Shown here in pieces: positions 10,343-21,117 of a DNA stretch of 64,000 bases. The DNA is taken from assembly GCA_933228675.1 (NCBI GenBank), contig OW121743.1, forward strand, positions 49,645,753-49,709,752, given 5' to 3'. A program made the position numbers and the translations under genes. The stretch comes from Stomorhina lunata (lineage: Eukaryota; Arthropoda; Insecta; Diptera; Rhiniidae). Each line of letters opens with the position of its first letter. The first letter of the stretch is position 1. Under the pieces are notes generated by a model that made no database searches, was not told where the DNA came from, and worked only from the letters and a program-made list of their open reading frames with translations.

Positions 10343-11482
10343 CACAGTACCTGGTTGACCGAGGCTTGCTCGGAGCTTTATAATAAGCATTTTGAGGCAA
10401 ATTTTAAAGTTTTTATATATTTTATTTTATAAAGTACTAAAATAAATTTAGATGAAAGCTTTACAGAAATATTCAGTTAATTTTGAATTATTTTATTTAT
10501 TTTGTTCGATCAAAACATAGTTTACATAGTTTGCACAGTTTGAATAATTTTGGAAATTGGTCATACCAACAGAAGCCTCCGTCGGCTCATGCGCAACAAC
10601 TTTGCTAAAGATCATAGCATGTTTATATGTACAGCTAACGATTTAATTGACTTTGAGTAAATTTCAGTAGCGCCACCTTTCAAAATATCTTCATACCAAC
10701 TATGAAACCTTCGTCGGCGCACGTGCAACAACTTTGCTGAAGATCATAGTATGATCAAATACACAATTAACGATTTAACTCACTTTGAGTAATTTTCAGT
10801 AGTGCCACCTGTCGGAAATTGTTCACACCATCTAAGAAACCTTCGCCGGCTTATGCACTACAACTTTGCTAAGATCTTAGCATGATCAAATGCACAGTTT
10901 AGGATTTAATTAATTTTTAGTAATTTTTAGTGGCGTCACCTGGCGGAAATTAGTTTTACTAACTTAAAAATCTTCGCCGGCTTATCCGCAACACCTTCTC
11001 TAAAGAGCATAACATGATCAAATGTATAGTTTACTATTCTATGAAGAACATACATACAGACAAATATTCATTTGTTTAAAAGTTATAACATTACTAATTT
11101 TTTCCCCTAATTTTAAAAAAAGTTGCATATGCATATTTGGTACTTCTTTGGTGCCAATTGAATTCGGTACATTTTTTAAAACGCAGTTAACACAATGTTC
11201 CTATTCATATTTCTTTTTGAGATGTTTTGTTATCATTTCATCCCTTTTTTACCCATTTTGGCCCCAAAATCCAAATAGTACCAAATAGGTGTTTAATATA
11301 TCTTTTGCATCTATTGACTGCAGTACAAAGTTTCTTTCTATGTTCTTTGGTTAAAAAATAAGTGTGGGTTAAAAAAGTACCAAAAAAAAACTATTTTCAT
11401 CCTTTTTTTACCCCCTATCGGACATAGTTTCAAAGAGTACCAAATATCTGTCCGCTTATTTTCATAGCTCTTTAAAACGTAA
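10343..11482 (+). repeat. Dispersed repeat family P, copy 1 (3' truncated)
   Basis: Begins with GTACCTGGTTGACCGAGGCT and contains diverged copies of the family's roughly 132-bp internal tandem unit (GCGCCACCTGTCGG ... CAACTTTGCTAAAGATCATA). It then enters the unique tail with TTTGGTACTTCTTTGGTGCC. It stops near 11482, short of the tail present at 47400-47610. Class unknown; no protein. Confidence 0.7.
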
Positions 11483-12059
11483 ATGTTTTTTGCCGCTACT
11501 GAAAAGTTAAAAATGTTGATTTGTGTCTGTTTAGAGAAAAAAGTGCTATATATCTAATTACTTATTTCATTATAATTCGCTCTTCCACAAATTGTTCATA
11601 TAATTTTGTTTAAATAATTCAAGGTATCGTATTACAGTGCAACAACGCTATTGAATCGACTTTAGTACAATTTCAAAGAAAATTGTGTTGCCTACTTTTA
11701 GGAGACAAAATAAAAACATACATATAAAATTTCAGTTAATTAATTATAAAAAACCCTAAATTCTAAATTATATTAACATTTTGAAACACATGCTTTCAAT
11801 AAATCCATTTTTCTAAGAAATTGCCTTTAAGAATAACCAAAATTCAAGATTTTATAAAAACATTAAATTCGTATCCTGAAAGTATGCAGCATAATTTTTT
11901 ACTCATTTTTAATATTTTCTATATGTAAGTGTTTATTAAATTTTGTCATACCGACAACATTAAAACGGTCTTAGCTTTGACATAAGAAATAATTTAATAG
12001 AAGGTAGCCTTGCGTGTGAACGCTATTACCAAGTATGTTTTGAGGAATTTTCCTTTTAA
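11483..12059. other. Unassigned AT-rich DNA
   Basis: No gene, repeat of the window's families, or RNA gene is recognised here. Confidence 0.3.
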
Positions 12060-13700
12060 GCAGAAAATATTTATTTAGTCATTTGTGTGCAGGGGGAGAG
12101 TTTGCAGGAGTTGTCAGAATTTTTGTAGCAGACAGAAGAGAACACAAAACAGTAAAACAGACAGAATTTGTTTAGAAAAGAGTGTGAAATGGGCAAAAGA
12201 GTTTCATTTAAGAGCTTTTTTGAGTATAAGAGTAGGGCTATGCAGACAAGTCGATACAACAGTTTTATTGTTTCTTTGAAATTTCAATGAAATTCTTAGG
12301 CAAAAATATTATATTAGATATAAAATAAGGTTTCAATGAAACAGTAAAAACAGTATTGCAGACAACGTGGTCATTATCGGTTATAGCACGCACTAATGTC
12401 GATAAAAAATTATAAAGAAAATAGCGTTACATGGTTTTTTTCATATGAAGTGAAATGAAAAAAAATGAGTGTCCTTTAAAACAAAATAAAATATTTATAA
12501 TGAAGAATATGAAAATGTGTTAAAGAAAAAAAAAAATAACAACTAAATGAAAAAAAGTTTAAGATAAAAAGAAAATTTAGAAAGAAAATTATATTTAAAG
12601 TAATTAAATTTTATGAATAAGGAAGAAGAAAAAAGGATAAATTTAAGAGGATAAAAGAAAATAAGAAAAGTGAAGGTAAAAATAATAATTAAAATAATTA
12701 CAGAATTATAAAGAATGTAAATTGTATTAAAGGTGATGATGAAGATGATGATGGTGGGTGTTTCCAACTAAAACTAAAGTGTTAATTAATGTTTGGGTGT
12801 AAGGTTAGGCCAAGGATAAAACTAACATATACTCACTCATATTTAAACAAAAATGTCCTTATTCTTTTATTGTATTTCCCTTAAGAAGATTTTAATGTGT
12901 TAAGTAAAAAAAAGGAAATAAAAATGAGCATTTTCAGTTAAGGAAAATGGAAAATATAAAAGAAAATGTTCTTGATATACATAAGTGCATAATAATGTAA
13001 ATCTTACTAAGGCATCATTAGAAAATTTCAAATTCAAAAAGAAATAACATAAATATATGTAAACATATGAAGGCTAGTAGTGTATGCATGTGAGAGTGTG
13101 TGAAAATCTGAGTGTGTGAATAATGTGTTATAGTGGCTTGTACCGGAAGTTAAATGTTACACCTTCAATAACATAAAAAAGAAACAAAGAAAATTCTAAA
13201 AAGCAAAGAAATATCCAAGAATATAAAAAAATAATTCTTAAGAAAATAGAAAACTCAACCAACTATAACATTTTATTATAAATGGTTTCAGAAGTGAACA
13301 AACAAACCCAGTGGTACCTAACTAATGTGTAAATGTAAAATATAAATGTAATATATAAATGTAAAAAAGTTGTAAATATGTAGAAAAAAAAAGTATGTAT
13401 CTAATGCATTTCTCTAAATGTTAAATGCATTCTACCACTTAATGTTTGATGTTCTTGAAAATGAACATGGTCTTAACTACACTTAAGTGATTTTTCATTG
13501 AGAAAAATATTACAAAAAATTATAACAAAAAAAAAAAAAAAATTCTAGAGAAAATATTGCAAAATATTAGAAAAAGAATTCTAAAAATACACAATGTTAC
13601 AAAAAGTGCTGGAAAATAGTAAAGAAATTCTTGTAAAGCAAATATTTATGTTAAAGTCCAAGGAATACAAAAATACATACAAAATTGCTCAAGCACTTCT
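12060..13700. other. Strand-asymmetric A-rich region, unassigned
   Basis: About 1.6 kb in which the plus strand is clearly richer in A than T, with purine runs and few long T tracts, unlike the neighbouring DNA. It contains a GAT microsatellite (12733-12757) and many short ATG-stop frames. Such asymmetry is seen in transcribed untranslated regions, but no splice or coding structure supports a gene model. Origin unknown. Confidence 0.25.
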
Positions 13701-13814
13701 TTTCGGTAATTTTTTAATGGTTAATAAAGTTAAAAAACTTTTAAAAAATTTGAAATTTATACCCTAAAAAATTTAACATAATATAGATATAAATCTTGCA
13801 GTTAACAACTACAA

Positions 13815-15590
13815 ATCAGGGACCAAACTGCCTCATTCGATATCGATCGAAAACTCAGACTTTTAAGCGAATATTTTGAAGTATACTTTAGGGATGTTAC
13901 AAGGTACTTCGATACTAAAAGTTTATTAACATTTGGTATCCATTTGGATTCGTTTTTAAAAATATATATTGTTTGAATAAAACTCTTCTACTATTGTTCA
14001 TCTTTTGCAAATAATTCAAAAAAATATAGTTAACTGTGCATCTTTAAAATAATTTTGATTATCCTTAAAGTATGCTATACAAATATTTGAAAATATCTAA
14101 GATTTCGATCGATATCGAATGCCGTAATTTGGCCCCAGGAGCCAAATCGCCGCATTCGATACCTGCTGAAAATTAATACTTTACAGCAAATACATAGCAT
14201 ACAATATGTAGCATACCTTAAGGATTTTCAAAATAATTTACTTTGTAAAACGTTTTATAAAAATTGATATCTAAACAAATCCGTTTGTTCGTCAAAATAT
14301 TTAGTTTAAATAAAATTCTTCTACTATCAGCGAATTGTTGACAAATAAGTTACCGTGCAGCGAATCTTACATATTCTAGTATGTGATGGAAATTGATCGT
14401 TTTGAAATCGATCGATTTTTGATATACTTTTGAGATAATTTTCGGTTATTTCCCCAAAATGCGAATTTGGGCTTTATTCCTTTATACTAATATTTTAACT
14501 TTCACTTGCTTTGGAATTTTTGTGAAAATGGGGAAAATGATCTCAAAAATATATCCAAAATCGATCGATTTCCATCACATACCGGATTATATATTATTTA
14601 TATGATCCTAAAAGTATGCTACATAAATGTTTCAGAAACATTTCGATCGTTATCGAATGAGGCGATTAAGCCCCAGAGACCAAATCGTTGCTATCGATAT
14701 CGATCGGAATGTAAGATATTTTAGAAACATTTGTGTTGCATACTTTTAGGATACACGTAATAATGTATAACATACAAGGTTCACTACATTGTAACTTATT
14801 GACCAAAAGTTTTCTGATAGCAAAATAATTGCATTTAAAATAAATGTTTTGACAAACAAACGGATATGTTTAGATATAATTTTTTTTTAAACTGTTTGCA
14901 AAACAAATTATTTTGAAAATCCCTAAGGTATGCTATAAAAAATGTATTTAGAATTCTGGGGCCAAACCGCCACATTCAATATCGGACTTTTGAGAAAATT
15001 TTGAGCAGCCTACCTTAAGGGTTTTCAAAAAATGTATTTTGTAAAAAGTTTAATAACATTTGATATCTTAACAAATCCGTTTGTTCGTCAAAATATTTTG
15101 TTTAAATAAATTTTTTTTTACTATCAGGGAATTTTTGACAAATAAGTTATATATTATTTAGATTATCCTATAAGTATTCGACACAAATGTTTTAGAAATA
15201 TCTTGCATTTCGATCGTTATCGAATGAGGCGATTAGACCCCAGGTGTCAAACCGTTACCTTCGATATTAATGGAAATGTAAGATATTTGAGAAACATTTG
15301 TGTAGCCAAATGGATATGTTTAGATATCATTTTTTATTAAACTTTTTTCAATAAAAAATTATCTTAAAAATCCTTAAGGTATGCTACACAATATTTGCTT
15401 CAAATGCTGGTTCCAAATCGCCACATTTGATATCGAACGAAAACTCTGACTTTTGAGCAAATTTTGTTTAGCATACCTTAGGGATTTTTAAAATAATATA
15501 TTTAGCAAAAGGTTTAATGAAATTTGATATCTAAACACATATGCTTCTTAAAGTATTTAGTTCAAATGAAATTCTTTTACAATCAGTTCA
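13815..15590. repeat. Cluster of about 300-bp modules with inverted-repeat ends (decayed)
   Basis: Boundary motifs recur as back-to-back inverted copies, for example CGATATCGAATGCCGTAATT joined to CCAAATCGCCGCATTCGAT at 14107-14160. Similar junctions lie near 14645-14707, 14954-14985, 15212-15270 and 15409-15445. The interiors share GCATACCTTAAGG and its complement. These are relatives of the clean array at 18352-19312. A smaller inverted pair (GATGGAAATTGATCG at 14386 against TCGATTTCCATCACAT at 14565) is nested inside. Confidence 0.6.
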
Positions 15591-16332
15591 TTTTTGACTA
15601 AAAAATTATAATGTAGTGTAATATATACATATGAACAAATCCAAAAAGTCTATGAATGGTAGGACTATATTTGCATCCATCTCGAATTTTTATAAGTTTT
15701 TTAAAAAATCGGTTTTTTGAATTTGACGATTTTGAATTTTTATTTTTCATTTTGGGACACTTTAACAGCTTGCCGTTACATTCTTGGAACGTAAAATAAA
15801 ATGTAAAATTTATGTAAAATAGTGTAAAATTTTAAATATACATATGTATTTAGTCGTCTTAGTGAAGTATTATATGATGTCCAAAAATCTAATTTTTAAC
15901 GAACATGAAGATGAAAAAATGGAGTTCTAAAAAAAAATTACGCCATTTTTTCCCTGCCTTACGTTAAAATCTTAAAAATATGATTTATAAAAAAATATGC
16001 AAGCAAAAAATGTAGCGTCCGACACGTAGGATCCGCAGCAGTTTATTTATGGATTTTTGAGGAACTAGTTTCTTTGAAATTTTTATGAAAGCTGTTTTCT
16101 AAGTCTCAGATTTTCCTATCTTTTCATTGTATTTAAATTTTTTTTATTACTATGACCGATCTACAGTTAGAAAAAAAAATCACTTCCATTTTTGTTCCAT
16201 CAATATTTTTTTCCACCAAAAAATGTCTGTAAATTAGCAAATGCCATTCAAAAGTGCAGTCGATGGGCTATAATTCTACGAAATCTGTGCAAAGATAACT
16301 CGCGTAAACAACAAATTAAATACAACAAAAGC
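15591..16332. other. Unassigned AT-rich DNA
   Basis: No coding region or known repeat is recognised. The region leads directly into the hairpin at 16333. Confidence 0.3.
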
Positions 16333-16472
16333 CGTACAAATATATCGTCCGTCATGCTGGATTTGCCGATATATTTTATATGGATCAAAAGTAAAATAAC
16401 CCTTCACATTTTACTTTTGATCCATATAAAATATATCGGCAAAGCCAGCATGACGGACGATACATTTGTACG
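16333..16472. repeat. 65-bp-arm hairpin (foldback)
   Basis: The left arm 16333-16397 (starting CGTACAAATATATCGTCCGT) is the near-perfect reverse complement of 16408-16472, with a 10-base spacer AACCCTTCAC. The transcript of either strand would fold into a long hairpin. It could be a small foldback element or a hairpin-RNA precursor. Confidence 0.75.
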
Positions 16473-16621
16473 AATTTGTGCATCTGAATAAAATAAATAA
16501 AATTACCCCATACAAGCCTAGGATAGTCTAGGAGACAAGTTTTATTTGATCTGTATATTTTTAAGTTTACGTATAAAATGCAATGACTAAAAGTCATCTT
16601 CTGGACTATCATATTTGGGGC

Positions 16622-16734
16622 TTATATAACTCAAGCGGCTGACGATTGAGTAAAATTTAAATGTATTTTGTTTTTGTTACAATAACAAAACACATGTAAA
16701 TTTCACTCAATCGTCAGATGCTTGAGTTATATAA
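16622..16734. repeat. About 50-bp-arm hairpin (foldback)
   Basis: TTATATAACTCAAG at 16622 pairs with CTTGAGTTATATAA ending at 16734, and GACGATTGAG pairs with CTCAATCGTC. Pairing continues with mismatches to the centre near 16678. It lies 150 bp after the hairpin at 16333-16472 but has a different sequence. Confidence 0.7.
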
Positions 16735-16831
16735 ACACCACAATAGCCTTGTATTTTAAACGCGTTTACAAGTGATCGCAGGTTTGTTTAGTTATAACAG
16801 CAAATTTATGTTGACATTAACTCCCCTAGTT

Positions 16832-17627
16832 TATTATACCCTTCACCACCATAGGTGCCAAGGGTATTATAAGTTTTAACGCATAGAAAAATTTATCTTA
16901 GACCCAACTTTTAGTATACCAATAGGCTTTTGTGAGTCGATTTAGCGATGTAAGTACGTCCGTCCGTCTAGCTGGAAGGCTGGCTGGCTGGCTGGACCCC
17001 CTTGTAAACCTTGTAATTAAAGTACAGGTCGCATTACTAAAGATAATTTAATAAAATTTGGCACAGATCATTTTTTTGATAGTGGGACCGTGGCTATTGA
17101 AATTCGTTAAAATCGGTCCGTTATTTGTGGTAACCCCCATAGGTCCCACTTCCCGGAATTGGTTATATTGGCCACAAATATCAATATATTTTTTCACGAA
17201 ATTTAAAAAAAATACTGCTTATGTAAACGAAAATCGCTGCACCAAATTTTGGAATCGGTCCACATTTGACCATAGCTCCCATACAAACTCTTCTTTAAAA
17301 ACTCACTAAATGAGACAAAAATCACGAAAACGCTCGTAAATCTAAAGATAATGAGAATTTCAAGTTTATTTTTTTGCACTCATAATTATAACAACTGTAA
17401 TTAATTTGCCAAATTTTGAGATAATCGGTCCACATTTGACCCTAGCTCTCATATAAGTCCGAATGATGGAAACATTTTAAATATATAAGTTTTGAGAAAA
17501 TGTTAGTATGATGGCAAAACTTAGGAAATATTTGTCTTTATACAGGAAGAATAACACCTTTGAGCTTAGTGGTGAAGGGTATCGTATGGTCGGGCTTGAC
17601 CGACTATAGCACTTTTTTTACTTGTTT
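16832..17627 (+). mobile_element. DINE-like family F, complete copy
   Basis: Begins TTATACCCTTCACCACCATA with a short hairpin to AAGGGTATTATAA, followed by GTCCGTCCGTCTAGCTGG and a (GGCT)n stretch near 16975. It ends with the inverted subterminal motif GGTGAAGGGTAT, the stem-loop GTCGGGCTTGACCGAC, and TTTACTTGTT. The architecture parallels family E. No protein is encoded; the open frame at 17058-17309 is incidental. Confidence 0.7.
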
Positions 17628-18024
17628 TTTATGAAATTGAAAACAAATACTGCCTATGTAAACCAAAATCACTGTTCTTTGAAAACGGTCCACCTTTGAC
17701 CATAGCTTCCATACAAACTCTTCTATAAAAACATACTCAATAAGATAAAAATAACTAAAGAGCTCGTAAATCTGAAGACAATGACGACTTTAAGTTTGTT
17801 TTTTAAATTTCTAGATAATCGGTCCACATTTGACTCTACGTCTCATATAAGGCCAAATGACGGAAACAGCTTAAATGTAATAAGTCTTAAGAAAATGTTT
17901 GTATGAAATTATGCAAACATTTATCTTTATACATTTAACAAAAAAAAAACCTTTGATCTGAGTGGTAAAGGACATCATAAAGTCGGGCTTGATCTATTAT
18001 AGCACTTTCTTACTTGTTTTTTAT
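17628..18024 (+). mobile_element. DINE-like family F, 3' half, head-to-tail with the previous copy
   Basis: Immediately follows the complete F copy and repeats its second half from AAATTGAAAACAAATACTGC to AGTCGGGCTTGATCTATTAT and ACTTGTT. The tandem placement resembles the E plus partial E arrangement at 52949-55232. Confidence 0.65.
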
Positions 18025-18351
18025 TTGCTATGGTCTTCTTAGTACCAAAACACCAGAAATTTAAAATTTTGGATTCTTTAAGAGGCTTTTACCATATATA
18101 TATAAAACAAGTTGCCCAATTTCACTAATTAAAATAAACCGATGGACTAAAAAGAAATTATTTCTTAAGCCAATAAAATTTTTTTTTATGGTCAACGGAT
18201 TCAGAGTTTTTTATATCGAAATGTAAACAAATGTTTTAATTTTTCGTTTTCTAAACATTTACTCACAAAAACTCGAAAATGCAAAAATATTGTAAAACTA
18301 TGAAAGTTCTTAACAATATAACCAAAAATTGTGAAAATCTATGGATACGAG

Positions 18352-19312
18352 CTGGGACCAAATTACGGCATTCGATATCGATCGAAATCTAAGCTATTTT
18401 CAAAACATTTGTACAGCATACTTTAAGGATAATCAAAATTATATTAAAGATGCACAGTTTACAATACTTCTTAGAAGTTATTTACCAAAAGATAAGCAAT
18501 AGTAAAAGAGTTTTAATTGAACAATATATATTTTTAAAAACCAATTAAAATGGATACCAAATTTCAATAAACTTTTTGCATCGAAATAACTTTGAACATC
18601 CCTAAAGTATACTTCACAATATTCGCTTAAAAGTCTGAGTTTTCGATCGATACCGAATGCGGTAATCTGGGGCCAAATTACGGCAGTCGATATCGATCGA
18701 AATCTTAGATATTTTTAAAACATTTGTGTAGCATACTTTAAGGATAATCAAAATTATTCAGAAGATGCACAGTTTACTATATTTTTTTGAAGCGATTTGC
18801 CAAAAGATGAACAATAGTAAAGGAGTTTTAATTGAACAATATATATTTTTAAAACGAATCAAAATGGATACCAAATTTCAATAAACTTTTTGCGTCGAAG
18901 TAACTTTGAACATCCCAGAAGTATACTTCACAATATTTGCTTAAAAGCCTGAGTTTTCGATCAATACAGAATGCGGTGATCTGGGCCCAAATTACCGCAT
19001 TCGATATCGATCGAAATCTTAAATATTTTCAAAACATTTGTATAGCATACTTTAAGGATAATCAAAATTATTTAAAAGATGCTCACTTTACTTTAGTTTT
19101 TTTGTAGCTATTTGCCAAAAGATGACCAATAGTAAAAGAGTTTTAATTGAACTATATGTTTTTAAAAACGAATCAAAATGGATACCAAATTTCAAGAAAC
19201 TTTTTGCATCGAAGTAACTTTGAACATCCCTAAAGTATACTTCACAATATTTGCTTAAAAGTCTGAGTTTTCGATCGATATCGAATGCGGTAATTTGGCC
19301 CCTGGCCCTTGA
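18352..19312. repeat. Three tandem 315-bp modules, each with inverted-repeat ends
   Basis: CTGGG(A/G)CCAAATTAC starts at 18352, 18667 and 18981, so the period is 315 and 314 bp, and the array closes near 19300. Every module begins CCAAATTACGGCATTCGAT, continues ATCGATCGAAA, and ends with the reverse complement TCGATATCGAATGCGGTAAT. Each is thus a TIR-bounded unit, and adjacent units share back-to-back ends. The minus-strand open frame at 19088-19342 is inside the last module and looks incidental. Inverted relative to the module at 13815-14135. Confidence 0.85.
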
Positions 19313-19784
19313 TTTTATAAACAATTTTACCAATTTCAGCAAAATTTTTTTTATAAAACCCTATTCTTTAAAAAAATGAACTAAAGGCCACAATTTTTAA
19401 GATACTTTAATAAAACTTGGTATGAAATATTCTTTTGCTACTCGCTTCATTTGCTTTATTGGTAATAAAATTATTATTTATACATGGATTTGCTAGAATA
19501 GCCAAATAAGAATATAATAAAATTATAATACGCTAATATTTAAAAACTTTTACAAATTTCGAATCGAATGCCAGATTTTTGTGTACAAAATAATGAAGCA
19601 TACTTTTAGGGGAGCCTATTTAAATTATTTATTTTTAAAAGTTAATCATGATTAGAAATGTTTGATTTAATAAATGTTTAATTTAATAAATGCAAACAAA
19701 TCCTCCTAAATTGATCAAAATAAATTCTAATGATTTATCAAAAGTTTTGGGACATCAAACATTTAATTTAAAAGTTTTACTCTA

Positions 19785-19948
19785 GTGTATTGCACTAAGA
19801 TCCCAATTCATTACAATTGTTTATTATTGTAATAAATAGTTTTTTGATAATACCAAAAAATGTTGGTGGGGAAACCTTTCCTCGACGCGTTTCGATGTTA
19901 TTACAAAAATAAATAATTGTAATAAATTGGGATATTAGTGCAATACAC
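19785..19948. mobile_element. Short MITE with 50-bp TIRs and TA target duplication
   Basis: GTGTATTGCACTAAGATCCC at 19785 pairs with the reverse complement ending at 19948, continuing for about 50 bp with about five mismatches. TA flanks both ends (19783-19784 and 19949-19950). The 164-bp element would fold almost completely. The TA duplication suggests mobilisation by a Tc1/mariner-type transposase. Confidence 0.8.
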
Positions 19949-19950
19949 TA

Positions 19951-21117
19951 CAGTATTATCTTTCAAACCGATCGATTTTACACACATTTTTGAGATAACA
20001 TATGCCGACTTAAAAGTAAAATTAATCCATTTCAAAACCTTTGCTAAACGACAGAAAGACCAAGTGTTTTTCATTATATTTTATCTTAAATAAGTGCTTA
20101 ACAAAGTTGTAAAAGTGTTTTGGTACTCCCTGGACTAAAATAACACAAAATTTTCCTATGAGAATTACTTAAATATTTGCATGTAGCACAGTGTTATACA
20201 AAAAACCCCTCATCACGTGATAAAGCAACCCAGTAAGTGCAAGGTAAAAAAAAAGAAAAAATTGCAAGTGTAAAAAAACTAAAAGTATTAACTAAAGCAT
20301 ACTTTAAGGCATTCAATAGAAATCTAAATGCATTTGTATTAAAAACATTAAAAATCTACTCTTAAAAACAAAAAAATAAAAACGTTAAAAACAAAAAAAG
20401 TAAGCCCTTAAAAATGTATCAAGTGATTTACGGCTAATAGTTCTTTGTTGAGAAACTTGTGTAGTTTATTTTTGATGGTCTTGTGCAATTTCATTTTCAT
20501 TGAAACTCAAGTCCTAGTGCTTCTTGTTGAAATTTTACGCTAAATATGCTTAAGTACATACCTCAATATGAATATGAGGGTGAAAGCAAAGCAAAAATTC
20601 TTTGCTGAAAACTTAAATCGAGGTTGGCATAGCTGCTGACATTGCTCGATTCGTTCGTTAATGGCTGTAATAGCAAGTGAAAATAAGTGATTTTTTTACT
20701 TAATATTTGCATATTTCTTTTATAGTTTTAAAAAGTGTTGAAAACATACATTATATCAGTACAAGTGTTAAAATAGTAAGGAATTATATAAATGTTTTTT
20801 AGCCAAAAGCGTTGAAAGTTTAGCTCATGTGAATATAAAAGAAAGTTGGCTTAAATGTGTTTGTCAAAGAAATCAAAATGTGCAAAATTGTTCATTCCAA
20901 AAATTTTATATCGATTACTTAAAAATTGAATAACATGTGCTACAACTACACTGTACTACAACTTATTATTTTGTTTAAACATTAAAGTGGCATTATAAAT
21001 TTAACTTTTTTTTAAAATTCCCTAAAAAACCCACTTTCAATAAAGAAGTAAAAATTAAAATTTTTTTTAACTTCTTCATATTTTTTTTTTTAATTTTCTT
21101 TAATGACATAACACAGG
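19951..21117. other. Unassigned DNA
   Basis: No repeat family of this window and no recognisable coding sequence. The region between about 20200 and 20900 is relatively free of repeats and contains AAGTG-rich sequence, but no gene structure can be supported. Confidence 0.3.

Noticed and set aside
12060..13700. Host gene exon from strand asymmetry
   Set aside because: No coding frame, splice sites or conserved protein can be supported; left as unassigned.
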